A stretch of DNA of 64,000 nucleotides from Gaiellasilicea sp963761905. Lineage in GTDB: Bacteria > Actinomycetota > Thermoleophilia > Gaiellales > Gaiellaceae. Below are positions 8,855 to 16,060 of this stretch, piece after piece. The notes beneath the pieces are model-generated. The model worked only from the letters and a program-made list of their open reading frames with translations. It ran no database searches and was not told the origin of the DNA. The translations under genes were made by a program, and so were the position numbers. Within the stretch, counting starts at the first letter, position 1; every line of letters begins with the position of its first letter. The stretch spans positions 310,001 to 374,000 of the forward strand of contig CAVXIQ010000005.1 in assembly GCA_963761905.1 (NCBI GenBank), read 5' to 3'.

Positions 8855-9361
8855 GTGAAGTCCGAGCTCGAGAGGTTCTATGCGCTCGTCGAGGAGATCG
8901 AGATCGCGATGATGACGACGAGGCGACGCGACCAGCACCTCGAGTCGCGCGCGATGGCGAACCAGAAGCGAGCAGCCGGCGCCGATCTCTGGTTCGTGAC
9001 CGCCGAGGCGACGGCAAAGGTCGCCGACCTCGAGTCCGATCCGCACCTCAACCTCGCGTACTACAAGAATCGAACCCGTGAATGGATCTCCGTCTCGGGT
9101 CTCGCCACCCTCTCGCGCGACCGGGAGAAGATCCACGAGCTCTATGCCGAGGACTGGAAGCTGTGGTTCCCGGACGAGGGCGATCCGCGGCACGGCACAC
9201 CCGACGATCCCCGCTTCGTGCTGATCGGCGTCGAGGTCCACGCCGCGGTGTTCTTCGAGCTCGACAAGCCGCAGCCGGTCGTCCTCTACGAGCTGGCGAA
9301 GGGCTGGCTGACCGGCGACACGCCCGACCTCGGGGAGGTTCGCCGGATCGATCCGTCCTGA
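8855..9361 (+). CDS. pyridoxamine 5'-phosphate oxidase-like general stress protein
   Basis: A 168-residue split-barrel protein of the general-stress-protein-26 type. It has 'EIAMMTTRRRDQHLESRAMA' at the N-terminus, 'GADLWFVTAEATAKVADLES', 'NLAYYKNRTREWISVSGLA' and 'WKLWFPDEGDP'. These are hallmarks of the PNPOx-like GSP26 family, whose members bind flavin. The start is GTG 8855 with an unusually strong Shine-Dalgarno, AAGGAGG at 8842-8848. This contrasts with the SD-less neighbours and implies a leadered, well-translated message. Confidence 0.85.
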   Translation: MKSELERFYALVEEIEIAMMTTRRRDQHLESRAMANQKRAAGADLWFVTAEATAKVADLESDPHLNLAYYKNRTREWISVSGLATLSRDREKIHELYAEDWKLWFPDEGDPRHGTPDDPRFVLIGVEVHAAVFFELDKPQPVVLYELAKGWLTGDTPDLGEVRRIDPS

Positions 9362-9371
9362 CGCCGGCGCG

Positions 9372-9377
9372 TAGGCT
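9372..9377 (+). promoter_or_regulatory. -10 box TAGGCT, leaderless
   Basis: TAGGCT lies 6 nt before ATG 9384 but only 3 nt before GTG 9381, so ATG is the preferred start. Confidence 0.4.
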
Positions 9378-9383
9378 CGCGTG

Positions 9384-10484
9384 ATGCTGTTCTCGCCCGA
9401 GGCGCACGAGGCGCTCCTCGACACGCCGTGGAGAGCCGAGACCGCGCGGCGGGCGATCGCAGCGATCGTCGCCGAGGCCGAGGCCGCGTTCGACGACGGC
9501 TGGTCGATGCATCCCGCGGACGTGGAGGCGGGCGACGATCCGGCGACGCGGTTCCGCACCCTCTACCTCGGCGGCGCTGGAGTCGTGGCGGCGCTCGATC
9601 GGCTCGAGCGGCAGGGCATGGTCGAGCTGCGGCGCGACTATCTCCCGTATCTCGAGCGGTCACTCGAAGCGCGTCCGGATTTCCCGGACGAGGACGCGGA
9701 GCGCAGCCTCTGGATGGGCGAGACCGGGATCCGGCTCGTGCTGCAGCGGCTCGCGCCGTCGGAGGCGAATCTCGAGCGGCTGGCGGAGCTGATCGCGGCG
9801 AACGAGCGCGACGAGCGGTGCGAGCTGATGTGGGGCAGCCCGGGGACGATCCTCGCGGGCCGGGAGCTCGGGCTGGACGTCTCGGCGAGCTGCGACTGGC
9901 TGCGCGGTCGACGGGACGCTGACGGCGTTTGGACGCAGGATCTCTACGGGCGGTTCACGCGCTACCTCGGTCCCGCGCACGGCTTTGCGGGTTGCGCCCT
10001 CGCGCTCGGCGAGGCCGCCGGGGTCTCCGAGACTCTGGAGCGACTTGCGGTCGAGCAGGACGGGCTGGTCAACTGGCCGGCGGTCGCAGGGGAGCGGCTC
10101 ACGGACAACGGCGACGGGCTGATCCGCACGCAGTGGTGCCACGGCGCGCCTGGGATCGTGGCGACTCTCGCTCCGCTTCTCGACGAGGAGCTCGCAACGG
10201 CGGCCGGCGAGCTGACGTGGCATGCCGGGCCGGTGCGGAAGGGCGCCGGTCTCTGCCACGGCACGGCAGGGAACGGCTACGCGTTCCTCGCCCTGCTCGA
10301 GCGCACCGGCGACGAGCGCTGGCTCGCCCGGGCGCGCGCCTTCGGAGCCCATGCCGCGCGTCAGGTGGAGCGGAGCCGCTCGCTGCACGGACGTGGCCGC
10401 CACACGCTCTGGACGGGCGACCTCGGCACGGCGCTCTATCTGGCCGACTGCCTCGAGGGCGGAGGCAGGATCCCGGTGCCCTGA
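9384..10484 (+). CDS. orphan LanC-like protein
   Basis: About 366 residues of the alpha/alpha toroid LanC fold. The zinc site is complete: Cys in 'TQWCHGAPG' (about residue 252) and the Cys-His pair in 'GLCHGTAGNGY' (about 291-292). The upstream 'GPAHGFAG' matches the 'GxxHGxxG' repeat. LanC enzymes add cysteine thiols to dehydroamino acids in lanthipeptides, while LanC-like proteins act on phosphorylated peptides or glutathione adducts. No precursor peptide, LanB/LanM dehydratase or transporter lies nearby, so this is a LanC-like protein of unknown substrate rather than part of a lantibiotic cluster. Confidence 0.8.
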   Translation: MLFSPEAHEALLDTPWRAETARRAIAAIVAEAEAAFDDGWSMHPADVEAGDDPATRFRTLYLGGAGVVAALDRLERQGMVELRRDYLPYLERSLEARPDFPDEDAERSLWMGETGIRLVLQRLAPSEANLERLAELIAANERDERCELMWGSPGTILAGRELGLDVSASCDWLRGRRDADGVWTQDLYGRFTRYLGPAHGFAGCALALGEAAGVSETLERLAVEQDGLVNWPAVAGERLTDNGDGLIRTQWCHGAPGIVATLAPLLDEELATAAGELTWHAGPVRKGAGLCHGTAGNGYAFLALLERTGDERWLARARAFGAHAARQVERSRSLHGRGRHTLWTGDLGTALYLADCLEGGGRIPVP

Positions 10485-10494
10485 GACCCTCGAG

Positions 10495-11028
10495 TCAGTT
10501 GAGCGACGGATCGGGAGGCATCGTCGCGAGGAGCGCGAACGGCCCTCCCTGACGGCGGAGCACCTCGCTCCAGAGCGCGTCGGGCTCGTCGCTGAAGACG
10601 TCGTCGGCCTCGGCGGGTACGACGATCCAGGTCTCCTCGTCGAGCTCAGCCTCGATCTGGCCTGCAGACCAGCCCGCATAGCCGACGAAGATCCGGCCGC
10701 GCCGAGCCGCGACGTCGGGATCCTGCACGAAGCCGACGTCGCCGAGGACGAGCTCCGAGGCGTCCGCGGGATCCTCCACCTCGGCGAGCGCGAGTACCGA
10801 GCCCGCGGCAACCGGCCCGCCGACGTAGACCGGGTCGTCGTCGGACGAGAGCGAGGCGAGCTCGGGGACGGCCTCGCCGACCGAGGTCTCCGAGGGACGG
10901 TTGAGCACGAGCCCCATCGCGCCGTCGTCGCCGTGCTCGGCGATCAGGATCACGCTGCGGACGAAGCGCGGGTCGCGCAGCGAGGGGGCGGCGACGAGCA
11001 GACGGCCGCGCAGAGTTGGCTCGCTCAT
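10495..11028 (-). CDS. YqgE/AlgH family protein (DUF179)
   Basis: A 177-residue protein beginning 'MSEPTLRGRLLVAAPSLRDP'. The family signature includes 'FVRSVILIAEHGDDGAMGLV', 'LNRPSETSVGE', 'PVYVGGPVAAGSVLAL' and 'IFVGYAGWSAGQIEAEL'. The biochemical role is unsettled: AlgH was first linked to alginate regulation in Pseudomonas, but the family is broadly conserved. It is convergent with the LanC-like gene and lies downstream of the hairpin that ends the orphan oppA unit. Confidence 0.9.
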   Translation of the reverse strand: MSEPTLRGRLLVAAPSLRDPRFVRSVILIAEHGDDGAMGLVLNRPSETSVGEAVPELASLSSDDDPVYVGGPVAAGSVLALAEVEDPADASELVLGDVGFVQDPDVAARRGRIFVGYAGWSAGQIEAELDEETWIVVPAEADDVFSDEPDALWSEVLRRQGGPFALLATMPPDPSLN

Positions 11029-11034
11029 CGGGCA

Positions 11035-11040
11035 ACCGTA
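11035..11040 (-). promoter_or_regulatory. -10 box TACGGT, leaderless
   Basis: On the minus strand TACGGT lies 6 nt before ATG 11028 of the YqgE gene. Confidence 0.4.
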
Positions 11041-11054
11041 GCCGCGATCCGAGA

Positions 11055-11091
11055 CACGAGAAGGAGGCCGCGGCACGGCCTCCTTCTCGTG
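11055..11091 (-). terminator. perfect 16-bp hairpin after orphan oppA
   Basis: Arms 11055-11070 and 11076-11091 (cggcctccttctcgtg on the plus strand) are exact reverse complements with a 5-nt loop. It lies 18 bp past the oppA stop on the minus strand. No T-run follows. Confidence 0.65.
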
Positions 11092-11108
11092 CTTGGTGGT
11101 GGTTGCTG

Positions 11109-12755
11109 CTACTTGATGACGAGCGCGTTCATGATCGCGCCGCCGTAGACCGGGTGGAAGATGTAGTTCGACACGCGACCCGAGATGAACTCGCGGGTGT
11201 TCCCGTTCGAGAGCGGCGCCCACGGGGCGGCGTCTCTCATCAGGTCGACGTCGAGCTTCCCGTACGCCGCGTAGCGCGCCTCGCCCGACAGCTTGGCGGC
11301 ATCGGACATCGCCTTGTTGAAGCGCGGGATGTTCAGGTACGCGTAGTTCGAGTTGTTGGAGCCCTGGATGTTGTTCCCGTCGAGCAGCACGTTGATGAAG
11401 TCGAAGGGATCCGGGTAGTCCGCGAACCACGAGATCAGGAACATGTCGAAGTCGGAGCCACGGGTGCCGGCCGTCTTGATCGCGACGGCGAACGGCTGCG
11501 GCTTCAACTTCACGTCGAGGCCCATCTGGCGCAGGTTGTACTGGATGATCTGGGCCCGAGCGATCGACGTCGAGCTGGTCGTGTGGAGCACCGTGATCTC
11601 GTCCTTGGCGCCGTTGCCGAGCTGCCGGGCCTTCGCTGGATCGGCGCCCTTGATCGGGTAGAGCCTCGCATCGCGGAAGCCACGCATGTTCGGCGGCAGG
11701 ATCTGATCCGAGCGCTTGCCGGCGTACTTACCGGCCACCCGCAGCATCGCGGGACGGTCGACCGCGTAGTTGACCGCCTTGCGCAGGCTCAGCTTCCCGA
11801 AGGCGGGACGGCTCGTGTTCAGCGCGAGGTAGGTCGTGTTGATCCCGGTGTTGACGAAGTAGCGGCCGTTCCCGCCCTTCCGGATCCCGAACTGGCTCGA
11901 CAGGCTCTCGTGCGCCGTCGGCGGGAGGCCGCCAGCGTCGTAGTCGACCTGGCCGGCGCGAACCTGGAGCAGGCTCTGGTTCAGGTCGGTGTTCGTCGTG
12001 AAGACGATCCGGTCGGCGTTGGCCGGGCGGTTGCCGCGGTAGAAGCGGTTCCGCTCGATCGTCAGCCCACGACCCGTGTCGCGACCGGAGATCCGGTAGG
12101 GACCGGCGGAGGGATAGACGTTGATCCCCTTGGAGTCGATCGCCATGTTCGGCTTGACCGCCGCGAAGAACGGCATCGCGATCTCGGCCAGGAACGTCGG
12201 GTCGTTCTGGGTCAGCTTGATCGTCAGCTTCTGGCCCTTCGCGACGACGCCTGAGACCGACGAGGCCCTGCCGGCCACGCGGGCGTCGGCGCCGACGACG
12301 GAGTGGAGGAAGGCGGTGGCAGGCGAGGCCTGCCTCGGATCGGCTGCGCGGTCGAAGGCACGCTTGAACGCGGCCGCCGTCACCGCCGAGCCGTCGCTGA
12401 AGCGGAGGCCGCTGCGAACGGTGAAGGTGTAGGTCTTTCCGTCCTTCGAGATGGCCGGGAAGCCCGAGGCAGCTTCCGGGATCAGGCGCGAGCCCTCCGG
12501 AGCCGGCTTGTCCGGATAGTTGAGAAGCATCAGGTTCGTCATGTAGAGCACCGACCAGCCCACGGCGTCGTAGGCGAGCGCCGGATCGACGAACTCGAAG
12601 TCGGTGTTCGAGAGGTTGACGCGTAGCGTGCCGCCCCGCGTGACCTCTGACGAGCTCGCCTTCGCCGGTGTGGCGGGCGACGCCATGCTTGCTCCGACGA
12701 GCAAGCCCGCTCCGATCGCCGTCATGGCAATCGAGAGCCAGAGCTTCTTGTACAT
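11109..12755 (-). CDS. orphan oligopeptide ABC transporter binding protein
   Basis: A 548-residue SBP_bac_5 family protein that delivers peptides to an Opp/Dpp importer. After a Sec signal peptide ('MYKKLWLSIAMTAIGAGLLV', no lipobox Cys) come 'GGTLRVNLSNTDFEFVDPAL', 'YTFTVRSGLRFSDGSAVTAA', 'VYPSAGPYRISG', 'LRKAVNYAVDRPAMLRVAG' and 'FLISWFADYPDPFDFINVLL'. It is a close paralogue of the oppA at 57737, sharing long identical stretches. No permease or ATPase is adjacent, so it probably feeds the transporter at 56453-62608 or another one. The leader keeps the same 'AGTCCGATG' start context as the paralogue, and phased repeats lie upstream. Confidence 0.88.
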   Translation of the reverse strand: MYKKLWLSIAMTAIGAGLLVGASMASPATPAKASSSEVTRGGTLRVNLSNTDFEFVDPALAYDAVGWSVLYMTNLMLLNYPDKPAPEGSRLIPEAASGFPAISKDGKTYTFTVRSGLRFSDGSAVTAAAFKRAFDRAADPRQASPATAFLHSVVGADARVAGRASSVSGVVAKGQKLTIKLTQNDPTFLAEIAMPFFAAVKPNMAIDSKGINVYPSAGPYRISGRDTGRGLTIERNRFYRGNRPANADRIVFTTNTDLNQSLLQVRAGQVDYDAGGLPPTAHESLSSQFGIRKGGNGRYFVNTGINTTYLALNTSRPAFGKLSLRKAVNYAVDRPAMLRVAGKYAGKRSDQILPPNMRGFRDARLYPIKGADPAKARQLGNGAKDEITVLHTTSSTSIARAQIIQYNLRQMGLDVKLKPQPFAVAIKTAGTRGSDFDMFLISWFADYPDPFDFINVLLDGNNIQGSNNSNYAYLNIPRFNKAMSDAAKLSGEARYAAYGKLDVDLMRDAAPWAPLSNGNTREFISGRVSNYIFHPVYGGAIMNALVIK

Positions 12756-12832
12756 CGGACTCCCTTCGTCAGTCGGGTCCGCGGTCGCGAGCCCGAATCC
12801 GTTCCGTCACGGCATCAGACGAGGGTGGTCGT

Positions 12833-12840
12833 GTTTAGTT
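12833..12840 (-). promoter_or_regulatory. AACTAAAC element shared by both oppA leaders
   Basis: On the minus strand AACTAAAC lies 77 nt before the oppA start. The same octamer lies 87 nt before the second oppA (57642-57649). It may be part of a shared promoter or operator. Confidence 0.35.
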
Positions 12841-12854
12841 GGGTAAAACCCAGG

Positions 12855-12894
12855 TGCAACAGAAACGCAACGTCAGCGCAACAATCGGCGCAAC
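12855..12894 (-). promoter_or_regulatory. four phased GTTGCR repeats, candidate operator
   Basis: On the plus strand TGCAAC 12855-12860 and CGCAAC at 12866-12871, 12877-12882 and 12889-12894 start 11, 11 and 12 bp apart, one helical turn each. On the minus strand they read GTTGCG/GTTGCA and lie 100-140 bp before the orphan oppA start. Direct repeats at 11-bp spacing are typical of OmpR/PhoB-family response regulators. The identity of the protein is inference. Confidence 0.55.
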
Positions 12895-12901
12895 ATTCGC
12901 G

Positions 12902-13618
12902 TCAGCTGTCGAGCGCCATTCGCAGCGAGGCCACGTACTCGCGGAGAGCGGCTGGCCCCTGCTCGGCGACCTCGACCGCTCTCGAGCCGACGATGATCCC
13001 GTCCGTCGGCTCCGCGGCGCCGCGGGCCTGCTCGGGCGTCGAGATCCCGAAGCCGGCGTACAGCGGGATGGTTCCGGCAACGGCACGGGCCCGGGCGGCG
13101 AGGCCGCCGAGCGACGAGGAGACCTCCGTGCGCGTGCCCGTCGTCCCGGTCACGCTCACGAGGTAGAGCCATCCGTCGGTCTGTCGCGCGGCGAGGCGGA
13201 GCCGCTCGTCGGTCGAGGTGGGGGCGACGAGCTGGATCCGGCGAAGCTCGGGCCGGTCGCCTGCCGGCAGGTCGGCGACGATCATGCTGCTCGCACCCGC
13301 GGCCCGCGCGTCCACGGCGAAGAGCTCCCAGCCGTAGGCCTCGAGCAGGGAGGAGTAGGTCATCGGCACGAGCGGCACCTCGACCCGCTCGCGCACCGCA
13401 GCGAGGCATTCGAGGCACGCCTGAGTCCGCATGCCCTTGGCGAGCGCCTGCTCCGCCGCGCGCCGGATCACGGGCCCGTCTGCGAGCGGGTCCGAGAAGG
13501 GAAAGCCGAGCTCGACGATGTCGGCGCCGCCCTCGACCGCCGCCTCGGCGAGGGCGGGCGTGTCGGGCCCGGACATCAGGTAGATCACGAGGGTCTTCGG
13601 CGGAGCCGCAGAACTCAT
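12902..13618 (-). CDS. trpA: tryptophan synthase alpha subunit
   Basis: Cleaves indole-glycerol phosphate to indole and glyceraldehyde 3-phosphate, passing indole to TrpB. At 238 residues it is about 30 shorter than the Salmonella enzyme, mainly at the N-terminus. The catalytic pair is present in 'VELGFPFSDPLADGP': Glu36 and Asp47, with the same 11-residue spacing as E49/D60. 'PLYAGFGIST' and 'DGIIVGSRAVE' form the phosphate site. It is last in the trp operon, separated from trpB by 175 bp, whereas the other trp genes overlap. Confidence 0.95.
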   Translation of the reverse strand: MSSAAPPKTLVIYLMSGPDTPALAEAAVEGGADIVELGFPFSDPLADGPVIRRAAEQALAKGMRTQACLECLAAVRERVEVPLVPMTYSSLLEAYGWELFAVDARAAGASSMIVADLPAGDRPELRRIQLVAPTSTDERLRLAARQTDGWLYLVSVTGTTGTRTEVSSSLGGLAARARAVAGTIPLYAGFGISTPEQARGAAEPTDGIIVGSRAVEVAEQGPAALREYVASLRMALDS

Positions 13619-13641
13619 GGCCGATGTCCTCGGGGCGAATC

Positions 13642-13788
13642 GTGGTGTCCGACCGACGCAACTGGCTGACGGCCGGGGTTCGGAGCGCGACGATGATCGA
13701 GCTGTTCACGGCGCTCGCCCTGCTCGGCGTGTACCTCTCGAGCCTGGTCGACTGGCAGCGGACGGGGGCTCGCGACGCAGGCGGCTAG
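13642..13788 (+). CDS. possible small membrane protein opposite the trpB-trpA gap
   Basis: A 48-codon plus-strand frame (GTG 13642 to TAG 13788; ATG 13693 possible) fills the trpB-trpA gap. It encodes a basic N-terminus ('VVSDRRNWLTAGVRS') and one clear membrane segment ('IELFTALALLGVYLSSLVDW'). The hydrophobic segment bounded by charged ends looks protein-like, but no Shine-Dalgarno or -10 box is evident and no family is recognised. It could equally be the antisense of a trpB-trpA spacer. Confidence 0.3.
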   Translation: MVSDRRNWLTAGVRSATMIELFTALALLGVYLSSLVDWQRTGARDAGG

Positions 13789-13793
13789 GCGGC

Positions 13794-14909
13794 TCACGGG
13801 GCGGCGAGCACCTCGGCGAGATCCTTGTCGCCTCGGCCCGAGAGGCAGACTACGACGAGCTCGGCGTCCAGCTCGTCGACCCGAGCGAGCGCGTGCGACG
13901 GTTCGAGCGCCGGGATGATCCCCTCGGTGCGGGTCAGCCGGCGGAACGCCTCGAGCGCCTCCGCGTCGGTCGTGCCCACGTAGCGCGCGCGGCCGGAGTC
14001 GCGCAGGAAGGCGTGTTCCGGCCCGACGCCGGGGTAGTCGAGCCCGGCGGAGATCGAGTGGGCGTCGGAGATCTGGCCGTCTTCGTCGGCGAGGACGGAC
14101 GAGCGGGAGCCGTGGAGGACGCCTGCGCGGCCGGTGCCGAGGCTGGCCGCCCCTGCGGCCTCGACTCCGACGATCTCGACCTCGGCGTCATCGAGGAAGC
14201 CGGCGAACATCCCGATCGCGTTCGAGCCGCCGCCGACGCAGGCGATCACGGCGTCGGGGAGCCGGCCCTCCGCTTCCAGGATCTGCTCCCGGGTCTCCCG
14301 GCCGATCACGGCCTGGAGCTCGCGCACGAGCTCGGGATACGGCGCGGGACCGACGCACGACCCGATCAGGTAGTGCGTGTCTTCGACGTTCGTGATCCAG
14401 TCGCGGATGGCCTCGCTCGTCGCTTCCTTGAGTGTCTTCGTCCCGAACTCGACGGGGCGAACCTCGGCGCCGAGCAGGCCCATGCGCTCGACGTTCGGCC
14501 GCTGGCGGCGCATGTCCTCGGAGCCCATGTAGACGACGCAGTCGAGGCCGAAGCGCGCGCAAACGGTGGCGGTCGCGACCCCGTGCTGGCCCGCGCCCGT
14601 CTCCGCGACAATCCGCCGCTTGCCGAGCCGCTGCGCGAGCACCGCCTGGCCGAGCGCGTTGTTCAGCTTGTGCGCGCCGGTGTGAAGGAGGTCTTCGCGC
14701 TTCAGGTAGAGCCGCTTCGAGGGAGCGAACCGCTCGGCGCGGGTGAGCGGCGTCGGCCGGCCCGCATACGTGCGCGCAAGGTGGTCGAGCTCGGCGTGGA
14801 ACGACTCGTCGGCGAGCGCCGCGGCCCACGCGCTCGAGAGCTCGTCGAGCGCCGGGATCAGCGTCTCGGGGACGTAGCGGCCGCCGTAGGTGCCGTAGGT
14901 GGCGCTCAT
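13794..14909 (-). CDS. trpB: tryptophan synthase beta subunit
   Basis: A PLP enzyme that condenses indole with serine. It is 371 residues. The PLP Schiff-base lysine is Lys81 in 'HTGAHKLNNALGQ'. The catalytic Glu is in 'VAETGAGQHGVATA', the phosphate loop is 'CVGGGSNAIGMF', and 'SISAGLDYPGVGPEH' is the TrpB1-type signature, marking the standard TrpA-dependent form rather than TrpB2. The ATG overlaps the trpCF stop in an ATGA arrangement, so the two are translationally coupled. Confidence 0.96.
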   Translation of the reverse strand: MSATYGTYGGRYVPETLIPALDELSSAWAAALADESFHAELDHLARTYAGRPTPLTRAERFAPSKRLYLKREDLLHTGAHKLNNALGQAVLAQRLGKRRIVAETGAGQHGVATATVCARFGLDCVVYMGSEDMRRQRPNVERMGLLGAEVRPVEFGTKTLKEATSEAIRDWITNVEDTHYLIGSCVGPAPYPELVRELQAVIGRETREQILEAEGRLPDAVIACVGGGSNAIGMFAGFLDDAEVEIVGVEAAGAASLGTGRAGVLHGSRSSVLADEDGQISDAHSISAGLDYPGVGPEHAFLRDSGRARYVGTTDAEALEAFRRLTRTEGIIPALEPSHALARVDELDAELVVVCLSGRGDKDLAEVLAAP

Positions 14910-16060
14910 CCGCGCGCGGCCTCGACGTAGGCGCGGACGGCGCCGTGATCCTTGATCCCCGGCTCGAGCTCGAGCCGCGAGCTGGCATCGACGGCCCACG
15001 GCTCGACGGCTGTGATCGCAGCGCGCACGTTGTCGGCGGCGAGCCCGCCGGCGAGCATGACGCGCCCCTCGGCCTCGGCGGCTCGGCGCCAGTGCTCGGA
15101 ATCGTCGTCCTGCCACGGAAGGTCGAGGACGGTGCCGACCTGCTCGTCGTCACGGAGCAGCACGGCGTCACGGCTGCGGTGGTCGCCGTCGCGCTCGTAG
15201 AGCTGATCGAGTGACGCGGGCGACTCGCCGGCCTCGCCCACCCAGACGGCGACGGCGAGCATCGTCTGCGGTACGTCGAGCACGGCGTGGGCGCGGCGCG
15301 GGCTCTCCTTCGCAAGCACGAATCCCGCCAGATCGGCGCCCGCCTCCGCAGCCGCCGCGACATCCTCCTCGCGCGTCAAGCCGCAGACCTTGACGAGCGG
15401 GCGCGAGAGGAGCTCCGCGAGCTTCGCGCCGGGGTCGGAGGCCTGCATCAGCGCCGAACCGACGAGGATCGCATCGGCTCCGGCGAGCTCGGCCGCCGCG
15501 CCCTGAGCGCGGTTTGAGATCCCGCTCTCGGCGACGGCGATCCGGTCGGAGGGGATGCGCGCGACCAGCTCGAGCTGCGTCCGCCGGTCGATCTCGAAGC
15601 TCGCGAGATCGCGGGCGTTGATCCCGATCACCGGCGCGCCCAGCGCGATCGCCCGTTCGAGCTCGGTCGCGTCGTGCGCCTCGACGAGCGTGTCGAGCTC
15701 CAGTTCCTCCGCGAGCGCGATCAGCCTCGTTGTCTCACCGTCGTCGAGGTCGCGGAGGAGCAGCAGCACGGCATCGGCGCCCGCCTCCTTCGCCGTCCGG
15801 AGGTGCTCCTCCGTCGAGAAGAAGCCCTTCGCGAGCAGCGGCGTCGCCACGCTGGAGCGAGCGGCCCGAAGGTCGCTCCAGTCGCCGCCAAAGCGCTCGT
15901 CGACGAGCACCGAGATCGCAGCGGCGCCGGCACGCTCGTAGCCCGCGGCGATCTGCGCCGGGTCGGCGTTGGGGCGGATGTCGCCGAGCGACGGCGAGCG
16001 CCGCTTGATCTCGGCGATCGCGCCCAGCCCCGGCGCGGCGAGGGCGTCCCTAAACCGCAT
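14906..16060 (-). CDS. trpCF: indole-glycerol-phosphate synthase / phosphoribosylanthranilate isomerase fusion
   Basis: One uninterrupted 384-residue frame holds two (beta/alpha)8 domains. Residues 1 to about 220 are TrpC ('AIAEIKRRSPSLGDIR', 'PLLAKGFFSTEEHL', 'GINARDLASFEID', 'AVAESGISNRAQGA'). From about residue 222 the sequence is TrpF ('LVKVCGLTREEDVAAAAEAG' with the catalytic Cys, 'VMLAGGLAADNV', 'VDASSRLELEPGIKD' with the catalytic Asp). Both active sites look complete, though both domains are on the short side. The gene overlaps trpD by 11 bp and trpB by 4. Many Actinobacteria lack trpF and use PriA instead, so a trpCF fusion is notable. Confidence 0.93.
   Translation of the reverse strand: MRFRDALAAPGLGAIAEIKRRSPSLGDIRPNADPAQIAAGYERAGAAAISVLVDERFGGDWSDLRAARSSVATPLLAKGFFSTEEHLRTAKEAGADAVLLLLRDLDDGETTRLIALAEELELDTLVEAHDATELERAIALGAPVIGINARDLASFEIDRRTQLELVARIPSDRIAVAESGISNRAQGAAAELAGADAILVGSALMQASDPGAKLAELLSRPLVKVCGLTREEDVAAAAEAGADLAGFVLAKESPRRAHAVLDVPQTMLAVAVWVGEAGESPASLDQLYERDGDHRSRDAVLLRDDEQVGTVLDLPWQDDDSEHWRRAAEAEGRVMLAGGLAADNVRAAITAVEPWAVDASSRLELEPGIKDHGAVRAYVEAARG

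Noticed and set aside
9384..10484. A lanthipeptide biosynthetic cluster
   Set aside because: Only a LanC-like protein is present. No precursor peptide, dehydratase or exporter lies within several kilobases.
11055..11091. Possible attachment site or IS end
   Set aside because: It is a self-complementary hairpin. No second copy flanks any segment and no transposase is present.
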